A stretch of 64,000 bases of DNA from CAYOHG01 sp964465125 (GTDB taxonomy: Bacteria; Planctomycetota; Phycisphaerae; UBA1845; Fen-1342). The notes under the pieces were generated by a model that saw nothing but the letters and a program-made list of their open reading frames with translations, was not told the origin of the DNA and searched no databases. Position 1 is the first letter of the stretch. Every line of letters starts with the position of its first letter. This document shows, one piece after another, positions 52,106 to 59,418 of this stretch. The position numbers and the translations under genes were made by a program. The DNA lies in NCBI GenBank assembly GCA_964465125.1, contig CAYXIO010000014.1:11437-75436 (forward strand). Reading direction: 5' to 3'.

Positions 52106-52921
52106 CTACTCGGCCGACTCGCCGGCCGGCGTCTCGAAGATCAGCGACGCCCAGTAGCTGCTCCAGTCCGAATCCTCCCCCGGATCGCTGCGCTGCATCG
52201 TCACGGTGGTCGCCATCCAGCGGCCGGACACCGCCAGGCGCACCGCGGCGCGGCCCTCGGCGTCGGTCACCACGCGCGTCAGCTCGCGCGGGGCGCCCTG
52301 CTGCACGAACACCACGGCGGCCCCGGCCAACGGCTGACCGCGAAACGTCACGCGCACCTCGAGACGCTCGCCGGGCGCAATCCGAAACGGATTGGCGATC
52401 GGCGTGATCTCGAGCAGGTGGCCTACCGTACGATCGAATCCGGATGTGTCCGCCGCGGCGTCGGTGCACAGCAGCAACTTGGCGAAGCGATGGTAGGCGT
52501 CCCGCGCGGCGAGTTGCGTCTCGTGGCGCTGCGCCCGCTGGAGCGCCGCGTTCTCCAGCCCCTCTTCGCGCAGGTAGCGCTCGAACACGTCGGCCTCCAG
52601 ACGCGTCACGCGCGGCACGCTTTCGTAGCCCAGCACGTAGACGCCCGCGGACGAGGTGCGCGCAAAGCTGATCAGCCGGCCGTCGAGCCCCATCACCGGC
52701 GCCTCGCCATCCGGGCCGACGATTGAGAACTTGCGGATTTTCGCGGCGTCGCGCGGGTAGGGCAGGCCGGCGAAGCGCTCGCCTTCACGCATCGCGATCC
52801 GCAACGCTTCGCCGGCTTTCGGCCGGTACGTGTCCGGCTCCAGGTAGAACTCGTGCGCCAGGCTGGTGCCGGTCAGCACGATCGACAGCAGACATGCGGC
52901 GAAGCTCGACTGCATCCGCAT
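52106..52921 (-). CDS. Secreted DUF4198-family protein
   Basis: A 271-residue exported protein. The signal peptide ends at about TSLAHEFYLEPDTYRPK, and His-Glu-Phe right after cleavage is characteristic of DUF4198/NikM-like domains whose mature N-terminus can bind metal. The C-terminal third is a beta-sandwich (LEVRVTFRGQPLAGAAVVFV, VVTDAEGRAAVRLAVSGRW). Members are often found beside metal transport genes; here none is evident. AAAGGAGGG stands eight bases upstream of the ATG at 52921. The gene is convergent with the ABC ATPase and ends 58 bases from it. Function is inferred from family habit only. Confidence 0.75.
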   Translation of the reverse strand: MRMQSSFAACLLSIVLTGTSLAHEFYLEPDTYRPKAGEALRIAMREGERFAGLPYPRDAAKIRKFSIVGPDGEAPVMGLDGRLISFARTSSAGVYVLGYESVPRVTRLEADVFERYLREEGLENAALQRAQRHETQLAARDAYHRFAKLLLCTDAAADTSGFDRTVGHLLEITPIANPFRIAPGERLEVRVTFRGQPLAGAAVVFVQQGAPRELTRVVTDAEGRAAVRLAVSGRWMATTVTMQRSDPGEDSDWSSYWASLIFETPAGESAE

Positions 52922-52956
52922 CACGGTGTCCCTCCTTTCTCGTTCGAGCCCACTCA

Positions 52957-53127
52957 CCCGACCGGGCCCCGGTAGGCTGCGGCGTTACGGAAGCGTGGGG
53001 GGGGCCGTGGGGACCGCCCCCCCCCCACCCCCCCCCGGGCGCCGGGGGGCGGCCCCCCCCCCCCCCCCCCCCCNNNNNNNNNNCCGCCGACGGGCCCCCG
53101 GGAGCCCGCGGCGTTACGGAAGCGTGG
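52957..53127. other. Assembly gap with duplicated flanks and poly-C
   Basis: Ten undetermined bases at 53074-53083 follow a poly-C/poly-G stretch from about 52995. The 42 bases before it (52957-52998) recur almost unchanged at 53087-53127, including the exact GCGGCGTTACGGAAGCGTGG. The left copy then runs into homopolymers where the right copy continues with a clean hairpin. The two contig ends therefore probably overlap and the gap is an artefact. Confidence 0.8.
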
Positions 53128-53153
53128 CGGGACCGTTGGCGCGGTCCCGCCAC
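53124..53153 (-). terminator. Hairpin downstream of the DUF4331 gene
   Basis: GTGGCGGGACCG (53124-53135) and CGGTCCCGCCAC (53142-53153) form a 12-pair perfect stem with a six-base loop, 65 bases past the DUF4331 stop on the minus strand. No T tract is present. The sequence resembles the hairpin at 48502-48536. A stable GC stem of this kind would also explain the failed sequencing next to it. Confidence 0.5.
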
Positions 53154-53217
53154 TTCGCCGCGCGGGCGCGCTGGTCGGCGGCCCGCCCGCGGCACCTCCC
53201 GTCCGGGTACGCGCGCG

Positions 53218-54708
53218 TTACGGCGAAACCGGGTCCTTGCGATTGTTGGTGCCCGAGTGCGGCGTCGCGATGTACGGGAAGACCTGGTGATAGGGCAGGT
53301 CGTTGCCGTCCACGTTGTCGCCGGCGAGCGTGATCGTGCTGTACGTCGGTCCGCTGGCAATGGCGGTCAGCGCGACATCCACGACGTCGTCGCCCAGCCG
53401 GCGCCCATTCGGCCAGCCGCTCGACACGCCGTTGGTCACGTCGCCGCCGATGAAGCCCAGCCGGTGGAAACCGGCCTGCCCGGCGAGCCGGACCGGGTCG
53501 GTCGTGGTCACGACGCGCAGCACGTCCGGGATGAAGATCGCCCGCAAGTCGACGCGCCCGCTGGCGGCGAAGCTGGTCCCGTAGACGAAGTTGATCAGGC
53601 TGGCAAGCTCGGGATTCTCGGCGTAGGTGGCGAAATCCCCGTCGCCGTCGGCCGGCGAGGTCTGGTTGAAGCGGTCCTTGTCCTTGGTCGCGACCAGCCC
53701 CTCGTTGAAGAGCGGATTGCCCAGGCGACTGACCTGGATCCACGGGCCGCGGTTCACGCGCGTACCGTCGCGGTTGAGAATGCGCGTGCGCGGGCGGCTG
53801 GCAGACGCGTACACGCCCACGCCGGTCTGCTGCCCGAAGAAGAACGTGTCGTACGAGCTGGGAATGCCGAGCTGGTTGAGGTAGTCGATCGGAATCTGCA
53901 TCGCGCAGGTCAGAACGTTGTAGCCCTTAAAGCCGTCCACGCCGTTGCCGTCCTGGCCGAGTCCGTCGGCCAGCGAGCCGTTGTTGTCCAGGATGCGCAC
54001 GTTCACCAGGTCGAACGTGCCCGGCGCGTCGAAGAAGAAGCTGTCATCGCGCAGCCCGGCGAACACGACTTCGCCGCTCGGCAACGAATAGACCGTTTCT
54101 TGCGTATACGTGTCCAGCTCCGCGAAGCTGGCGGCGCCGGAGACCGCCGCGCCGTTCGCGTCGTTATACGCCGGCGTAGTGTTCGCACCGACGTTCGGCG
54201 GAGGCACGAGCAGCCCGCTGCCGATCGACTCGCGCAGCTTTCCAACAGTCCGCACGACGCCGTAGGTCTGCGTGAAGTTCTGCCGCCCGTCGCCGACGCT
54301 GACGATCGGACCCGCCTCGCTGCCCAGCCCGTAGGACAGAATCGTATCGACGTTTTTGTAGCCCTGGTCGACCGGCGAAAAGGCGAAGTCGTAGCGCAGT
54401 ATCGTCTCGCCCGTGACCGGATTCGTGACGTGAATGCTGTAACGCGCGTCGTCGGCGAAACGATCCCAGATCACGCCGTCGCCCGGCTCGCAGAATGGCC
54501 GAAAGCTCGCGATCACGTTCAGCGTCTTGACCGCCGGATTGTCATAGCGCGTGCCGACGAACGCGTACACGTCCGTCAGGTTCGTCTGCGGGTCCTGCTT
54601 GGTCAGCGGCGCGTCACTGTGGTTGGACGCCAGGGCGCTTCCGGCCGCCGCGGCCGCGAGCCCCGCGGCAACGCGCAGCAAATACTCTCCGAGCCGATTC
54701 CTTCGCAT
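53218..54708 (-). CDS. Secreted DUF4331-family protein
   Basis: A 496-residue exported protein of the DUF4331 family. After the signal peptide (AAGLAAAAAGSALA) the mature start is SNHSDAPLTKQDPQTNLTDV, the hallmark of this family, and VYAFVGTRYDNPAV follows. The body has the expected beta-rich blocks (YDFAFSPVDQGYKNVDTI, GEVVFAGLRDDSFFFDAPG, RTRILNRDGTRVNRGPWIQV) and ends near LPYHQVFPYIATPHSGTNNR. The function of DUF4331 is unknown; proteins are exported and often sit near cytochrome or cell-surface genes. AGGAGATTCAC precedes the ATG at 54708. It lies between the DUF4198 gene and the divergent ABC permease. Confidence 0.88.
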   Translation of the reverse strand: MRRNRLGEYLLRVAAGLAAAAAGSALASNHSDAPLTKQDPQTNLTDVYAFVGTRYDNPAVKTLNVIASFRPFCEPGDGVIWDRFADDARYSIHVTNPVTGETILRYDFAFSPVDQGYKNVDTILSYGLGSEAGPIVSVGDGRQNFTQTYGVVRTVGKLRESIGSGLLVPPPNVGANTTPAYNDANGAAVSGAASFAELDTYTQETVYSLPSGEVVFAGLRDDSFFFDAPGTFDLVNVRILDNNGSLADGLGQDGNGVDGFKGYNVLTCAMQIPIDYLNQLGIPSSYDTFFFGQQTGVGVYASASRPRTRILNRDGTRVNRGPWIQVSRLGNPLFNEGLVATKDKDRFNQTSPADGDGDFATYAENPELASLINFVYGTSFAASGRVDLRAIFIPDVLRVVTTTDPVRLAGQAGFHRLGFIGGDVTNGVSSGWPNGRRLGDDVVDVALTAIASGPTYSTITLAGDNVDGNDLPYHQVFPYIATPHSGTNNRKDPVSP

Positions 54709-55009
54709 GTGAATCTCCTGTCCGGGGTTTGAGAATGCGGCGTCCGCGGCCTGCGTGGCGCGGACGTGCTGGGACCCGAGCCGGCTTGCTCGTGTCGCCG
54801 AGAATCTCGTCTTCATGCACGGGGTTCGGCGACGCGCCCATCGCTGGCCGTCCGCCGCCCACTCGCGAACCTGTACGCACGCCGGCGCTTCGCGGATTCA
54901 TCCGTCGCGCGGCCGCCGCCTGGCGCGCCGGCGGAGCAAGCCGTGCGCGGAGTGGTTAGAATGCGGACGGGAGCAGGCTGCTGCGGCCGCACAGTGAGGC
55001 TCGGACGAC
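54709..55009. other. 301-bp divergent region between DUF4331 and ABC permease genes
   Basis: No coding region is supported. The stretch contains the DUF4331 ribosome site and presumably both promoters, but I found no convincing -35/-10 pair on either strand. Confidence 0.35.
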
Positions 55010-56863
55010 ATGACCGTCGTGCAAGATCTCGGCCTGTGGTTCTGGCGGCTGCTGCCGGCCAATCCCATCCTGCTGCGCGTCGTCAGCGCCGCCAGCAAGC
55101 GCACGCGCCACCTCTGGGCGCGGATCGCGTACCTCGCCGCCCTCTTCGGCGTGATTTTCATCGCCGACATGAACCTGCTCGACACCCAGGGCACCTCGTT
55201 GGCGGACCTCGCTAAGCAGTCCAGCGGCACCTTCATGATCGTCAGCGTCGTCCAGCTTCTGCTGGCCAGCTTCATTGCGCCGATCTTCGCCGCCGGCGCC
55301 ATCACGCAGGAGAAAGACGCCAACACCTTTCACATCCTGCTGACCACGCCGCTGTCCGACGCGCAGATCGTCCTGGGCATGCTGTGCAGCCGGCTCTTTT
55401 TCGTGTGGGCGCTGTTGTTGTCGGGCGTTCCGGTGTTCTGCATCACGATGATCTTCGGCGGGGTGACCGGGTCCGAGGTGTTTCAAAGCGTCGGGCTGGC
55501 GGCGACAACCGGCCTCGTCACCGGCGCGCTGGCGATCACGATCGGCGTCGCGCGGGTCGGCACGCGCCGCACGATCCTGACGTTCTTCGTCGGCGTGGCG
55601 CTCTACCTGCTGGGCGTCTGGGCGCTGGGGCTGACCGACTGGGGGCAGCTCGCCGAAGCGCCCGTCAGCACGGCCACCATGGGCGCGCTGTCGGGCAAGA
55701 AGATGAGCTGGCTCGCCCCTGCTCATCCATTCCTCGCACTCTTCGTCGTCACCGGCCAGACCCCGGCACCCACCAGCGACGAGCTCGGCCGCTTCAGCGC
55801 GATCCCGCGCTGGCTGCTGGCCCATCCCGCGCCGGGCTACATGCTGCTGACCAGCCTGCTCAGCCTCGCGTGGGTCGCGCTCAGCCACTTCTTCGTCCGG
55901 CGCGGCTCCAAGGAAGGCGAACGCGCGTTCGCCACGCGCATCGCCGGATTCTTCCGCGGCCCGGCCGGCGAGCGAACGCGGCGCCCGCGCCACGTCTGGA
56001 GCAACCCCATCGCCTGGCGCGAGGCCAACACGCGCGCCTCGGCCGGCGGACGCTCCCTCCTGCGCTGGTTCGGCATCGGCGTCGGCGTCCTCGCCGGACT
56101 GCTGCTGCTGATCGCCCATGAGCAGGCCTGGGGCGCCGGCCTGTCGCCGGCCGCTCCGACCGCCGTTCGCGCCTGGCTGGTCTCGCTGCTGTGGATCGAA
56201 TTCACGCTGATCCTGCTCGTCGTGGCCAACACCGCCGCCAGCACGCTGACGCGCGAGAAAGAATCCTCGACCATGGAGCTGCTGCTGACCACGCCGCTGA
56301 CAAGCCAATACATCGTCCTGGGCATGCTGCGCGGGCTGGTCAGCTTCGCCCTGCCGCTGATCGCCGTGCCAACCAGCACGATCTTCCTCTTCGCGCTGTC
56401 CGATCTCTTTCGCGGCGGCGACGCGAGCGTCACCACGATCGAGGCCCTCGTGCTCGCACCGGTGGTCATGACCGCGCTCGCGGCGGTCGCCGCGATGGTG
56501 GGGCTGCATTTCTCGCTGCACGGCAAGAAGACCGTGCAGGCCTCGATGTACAGCACGGCCGTCGTGCTGGGACTGGCCGGGCTGCTGTTCGGCTGCGGTG
56601 AGACGGTCTCGCGCGCCGGAGGCTCGGTCGGCGCGTTCTTCCTCCCGATCTCTCCGCTTCACGCGCTGCGCCTTGCCGTGCATCACGCCGGCGCCTTCGC
56701 CGGCACGCCCGGCGCGCCCGGCGTCGACGAGCTGTTCAACGCGCGGATCGTGCGGCTCTTCTCGACGCTGGGCGTCGCCGCGCTCTACGCGCTGCTGACG
56801 CGCCAGCTCTACGCCGCGATGGTTCGCGATTTTGACATGACCGTTCGCAGGCAGTCGGTCTGA
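55010..56863 (+). CDS. ABC-2-type permease, two similar halves in one chain
   Basis: A 617-residue membrane protein with about twelve hydrophobic segments. It consists of two related halves: GAITQEKDANTFHILLTTPL plus SDAQIVLGML in the first (from about residue 99) and STLTREKESSTMELLLTTPL plus TSQYIVLGML in the second (from about residue 411). These are the conserved cytoplasmic loops of ABC-2 exporters, so one polypeptide supplies both permease halves. It should pair with the ABC ATPase at 51118. The stop codon abuts the convergent acyltransferase stop with no spacer (TGATCA). The substrate is unknown; membrane-protein clusters of this kind can export polymers or antibiotics or drive gliding, none of which is supported here. 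Confidence 0.88.
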   Translation: MTVVQDLGLWFWRLLPANPILLRVVSAASKRTRHLWARIAYLAALFGVIFIADMNLLDTQGTSLADLAKQSSGTFMIVSVVQLLLASFIAPIFAAGAITQEKDANTFHILLTTPLSDAQIVLGMLCSRLFFVWALLLSGVPVFCITMIFGGVTGSEVFQSVGLAATTGLVTGALAITIGVARVGTRRTILTFFVGVALYLLGVWALGLTDWGQLAEAPVSTATMGALSGKKMSWLAPAHPFLALFVVTGQTPAPTSDELGRFSAIPRWLLAHPAPGYMLLTSLLSLAWVALSHFFVRRGSKEGERAFATRIAGFFRGPAGERTRRPRHVWSNPIAWREANTRASAGGRSLLRWFGIGVGVLAGLLLLIAHEQAWGAGLSPAAPTAVRAWLVSLLWIEFTLILLVVANTAASTLTREKESSTMELLLTTPLTSQYIVLGMLRGLVSFALPLIAVPTSTIFLFALSDLFRGGDASVTTIEALVLAPVVMTALAAVAAMVGLHFSLHGKKTVQASMYSTAVVLGLAGLLFGCGETVSRAGGSVGAFFLPISPLHALRLAVHHAGAFAGTPGAPGVDELFNARIVRLFSTLGVAALYALLTRQLYAAMVRDFDMTVRRQSV

Positions 56864-57556
56864 TCACATCGCGGGACGGACGAGGCGCGTCCGTTCGGCA
56901 TCCTCGGGAACAAACTGCCCCTGCTCGCGTCCGAGCCGATGGGCCGGCACACCGGTCACCGTCGCTCCGTCCGGGACGTCGCGCACGACGACGGCGCCGG
57001 GCTCGACGCGCGCAGCCCGGCCGAGCCGCCGGCCCGGAATGACGCAGGCCCCCACGCCGACGACCGCGAAGTCCTCGACGCGGACGCCGCCGGCCAGGCG
57101 CGCGGCCGGGTGAATGAAGACCCCCCGGCCAAGGGCGTTGTCATGCTCGACGATGCTGCCGGCGGAGAGAATCGAGTGATCGCCGAGGCGGGCGTGTACG
57201 CAGACCATCGCGCGCGGGCCGATGACAACGTGTCGCCCGAGCTGGGCCGAGGCCGCGATGCTCGCGAGCGGGTGAATCGCGGAGGCCAGCGCCAAGCCGT
57301 CGGCCTCGAGGCGCGAAGCGATCTCGACCCGCGCGTGGCAATCGCCGATGGCGACGAGAACGGCATCGAGCCCCAGTTGCTCGCGCGCGTTGGCGCATTC
57401 GATTCCGCCCACGACGGGAAGTCCGTCGACGCGGGTGCCGAACTTGCCCGGATCGTTGTCGAGAAACGCGACCACCCGGTCCTGCCCGCGCTGTAGCAGG
57501 ACGTCCAGTACGAACTGCCCCAGACCCCCGGCGCCGAAGATCGCAATCCGCCGCAT
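56864..57556 (-). CDS. NeuD/PglD-like hexapeptide acyltransferase
   Basis: A 230-residue left-handed beta-helix acyltransferase. Residues 1-75 form a Rossmann-like sugar-binding domain (RRIAIFGAGGLGQFVLDVLL). From about residue 95 the hexapeptide coils run (HPLASIAASAQLGRHVVIGP, HARLGDHSILSAGSIVEHDN, GVGACVIPGRRLG and ATVTGVPAHRLGRE). NeuD and PglD acetylate amino sugars using acetyl-CoA. The catalytic His expected early in the beta-helix domain is probably the one in SIVEHDNALGRG. It lies alone, convergent with the ABC permease, so no glycan cluster supports a particular substrate. Confidence 0.83.
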   Translation of the reverse strand: MRRIAIFGAGGLGQFVLDVLLQRGQDRVVAFLDNDPGKFGTRVDGLPVVGGIECANAREQLGLDAVLVAIGDCHARVEIASRLEADGLALASAIHPLASIAASAQLGRHVVIGPRAMVCVHARLGDHSILSAGSIVEHDNALGRGVFIHPAARLAGGVRVEDFAVVGVGACVIPGRRLGRAARVEPGAVVVRDVPDGATVTGVPAHRLGREQGQFVPEDAERTRLVRPAM

Positions 57557-57727
57557 GACCGTCCTCTCGGCTGGGCGACCGCCGCGAATCGCTGGCGCGA
57601 ATCTGCGCCGGCTCCACCCGCAGGTGCTTATCGGTTATTTTGCCAGGGTGCGAAGCGGGGCAATCCGCGCGAGTGCCGAACACGCGGCACGACCGCGCCC
57701 GGACCATCCCCGAGATGGGAGCCTGCG

Positions 57728-58252
57728 ATGATCGCTCGATCGGCAGTCGCGATGGTAGTTCTGATCACTGGCGCCGCGTGGCAGTCGCCGGAACCGCCCG
57801 GTTCTCAACCGGCGGCCAGCCAGCCCGACACTTCTGCCAGCTCTCCCAGCGGTCTGCGCCGCCCGGAGCAAATCCGAATCCTGGAGGAGTTGCTTCGGGA
57901 ACAGGAGACGCCGCGCACGGTCGAGCCGATCGCACCGCAGAACCCGGGCGGCCCGCCGCGACCGTCACTTGCGCCCGCCGCCCTGCTCGAGGGCACGATG
58001 TTGTGGTCGCGGGCGGGGCGACTAGTCCAAAGCGGCGGCGGGGCCGAACTCGAGCTCCTGTCGAAGGAGGCGGGCTACCCGGAGTCGATCCGCCTTCTCC
58101 CCAACAGCCTGCTCGAGCTGATGGAGCGCGACTCGGAGCTCGGCGTGACGGAATTCATTGTCAGCGGCGAAGTTACAGCGCACCGCGGCACGAATTACCT
58201 GCTGCTCCGCAATGTCACGCGGCGGGTATCGAACTCCAACCTCGCCCCGTAA
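57728..58252 (+). CDS. Small secreted protein of unknown function
   Basis: A 174-residue protein with a signal peptide (SAVAMVVLITGAAW, cleavage near residue 19) and a Pro/Ser/Gln-rich stretch to about residue 45. A conserved-looking part follows: RRPEQIRILEELLREQETPR, then GTMLWSRAGRLVQSGGGAEL and TEFIVSGEVTAHRGTNYLLL. The final strand pattern suggests a small beta-domain. I cannot name the family. The ATG follows a weak GGGAGCCTGCG ribosome site. The reading frame has signal peptide and ordered C-terminus, so it is probably real. Confidence 0.68.
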   Translation: MIARSAVAMVVLITGAAWQSPEPPGSQPAASQPDTSASSPSGLRRPEQIRILEELLREQETPRTVEPIAPQNPGGPPRPSLAPAALLEGTMLWSRAGRLVQSGGGAELELLSKEAGYPESIRLLPNSLLELMERDSELGVTEFIVSGEVTAHRGTNYLLLRNVTRRVSNSNLAP

Positions 58253-58825
58253 AAGGCGCGAGCGCAGGCAATTCTGGTAGTTTTTCGCGGAAATCCGCAC
58301 TAGTTAAGCCTCGTTTAACAATCTTGACAGCCACATCCTGTTGTGTGCGCGAGGCGCACGGCATACCCCTGATGTGGTTGTAATTGCGCTTCCTGCGCGC
58401 CTCAACCCATGTTACCATCGGGACGATACCATCGTTGACCCATTTTTACATTTCGTCCATCAGGATTCGTGCTACATTCTCCGATGTCGAAAGACGAGTG
58501 GGCTTGCGTTGGAACGGGTGCTAGCTCACTGAAGACCGAATCAAAGCCCAAGCGGTTTGACAAGTGAATCCCGGTCGGTGGTTTCGCTCACGGATGAGAT
58601 CGAATCGACCACCCGCATCGCCGCCAGGCACGGAAGCCAGGGGCGATGCACCTGTTGCCTCGCGCCACCGACCCACGAACGAAGGGTGAACTCGATCCCC
58701 CGCGTGCTTCTCAGGCCATCAGAACGAACCGAGCCTGCTCGATCCGCTTTTGGTGGCCCCTCGCTCGAAACCCAACCCCCTGCCCCTCCTGAAAGCACAC
58801 GGCCGAGTTCACCCTTTCTGTTTTC
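58253..58825. other. 573-bp region without a supported gene, with operator-like repeats
   Basis: Lower in GC than its surroundings at 58253-58500. It contains a direct repeat TACCATCG at 58413-58420 and 58427-58434 and an inverted GTTAA...TTAAC near 58302-58318. TGCTACATT at 58470-58478 resembles an extended -10 box. No protein-like frame starts below it: frames after 58557 are Arg/Pro-rich and lack a domain. A small RNA or a regulatory leader is possible but not shown. Confidence 0.4.
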
Positions 58826-59395
58826 TCACGCACCCGGCCGACTCGACGCCGGCCCGCACCCGCAACGCGCGTCGACGCCGTCTGCGGATCGACCGCGCTC
58901 TCGCGCAAAGACCAGGTGCGGCAAGTCCGCATAGACGATCAGTTTCTCAGGTTTGAACCCCAGCGAAATCGCCGTGCGCAGCGACGGCACGTTTTCCGGC
59001 CGCACCAGGCAGACGAGCCGCTCGAGCCCCAGCCGCGCGCGGCCCCACTCCATGCAGCCGCGGGACGCTTCCTGCGCCAGCCCGCGCTTCCAGCATTCGC
59101 GGTGCAGCATGTAGCCCAGGCCGACGTGCCGCTCCCCTTCCAACTCCTGCATCAACAGCCCAGCCTGGCCCGCGACCGCGCCGCTCGACCGATCGAGCGC
59201 CAGCCAATAGCCGAAGCCATCACGCGCGTAGCGCTCCCGCTGTCGTCGAATCCACTCCGCGGCCTCGTCGCGCGATTGCCGCCGCGGCCAGAATCGCATC
59301 ACTTCCGGATCGCCCAGCAGCGCGGCCAGCGCATCGAGATCGCTCGTCTCAATCTCACGCAGCTCAAGCCGCTCGGTTCGCAGAATCAGCGACAT
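58826..59395 (-). CDS. RimJ/RimL-type GNAT acetyltransferase
   Basis: A 189-residue acetyl-CoA-dependent N-acetyltransferase. The start ILRTERLELREIETSDLDAL is typical of the RimJ/RimL group. The acetyl-CoA-binding part is VGLGYMLHRECWKRGLAQEA (pyrophosphate-loop region), and VRPENVPSLRTAISLGFKP matches motif B of the group, in which Asn and Ser contact the substrate. The last 20 residues (GRSADGVDARCGCGPASSR) look like a non-conserved extension. The ATG at 59395 is preferred over longer forms because the family begins there. It follows the kinase stop by 23 bases on the same strand, so the two are probably co-transcribed. The target protein or small molecule is unknown. Confidence 0.85.
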   Translation of the reverse strand: MSLILRTERLELREIETSDLDALAALLGDPEVMRFWPRRQSRDEAAEWIRRQRERYARDGFGYWLALDRSSGAVAGQAGLLMQELEGERHVGLGYMLHRECWKRGLAQEASRGCMEWGRARLGLERLVCLVRPENVPSLRTAISLGFKPEKLIVYADLPHLVFARERGRSADGVDARCGCGPASSRPGA

Positions 59396-59418
59396 GCCCG
59401 GCACTCCGGCGACTGGGC

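Noticed and set aside
58557..58934. 125-codon plus-strand frame downstream of the 58.4-kb repeats
   Set aside because: It overlaps the end of the acetyltransferase gene, starts at TTG without a ribosome site and is Arg/Pro/Ser-rich with no domain.
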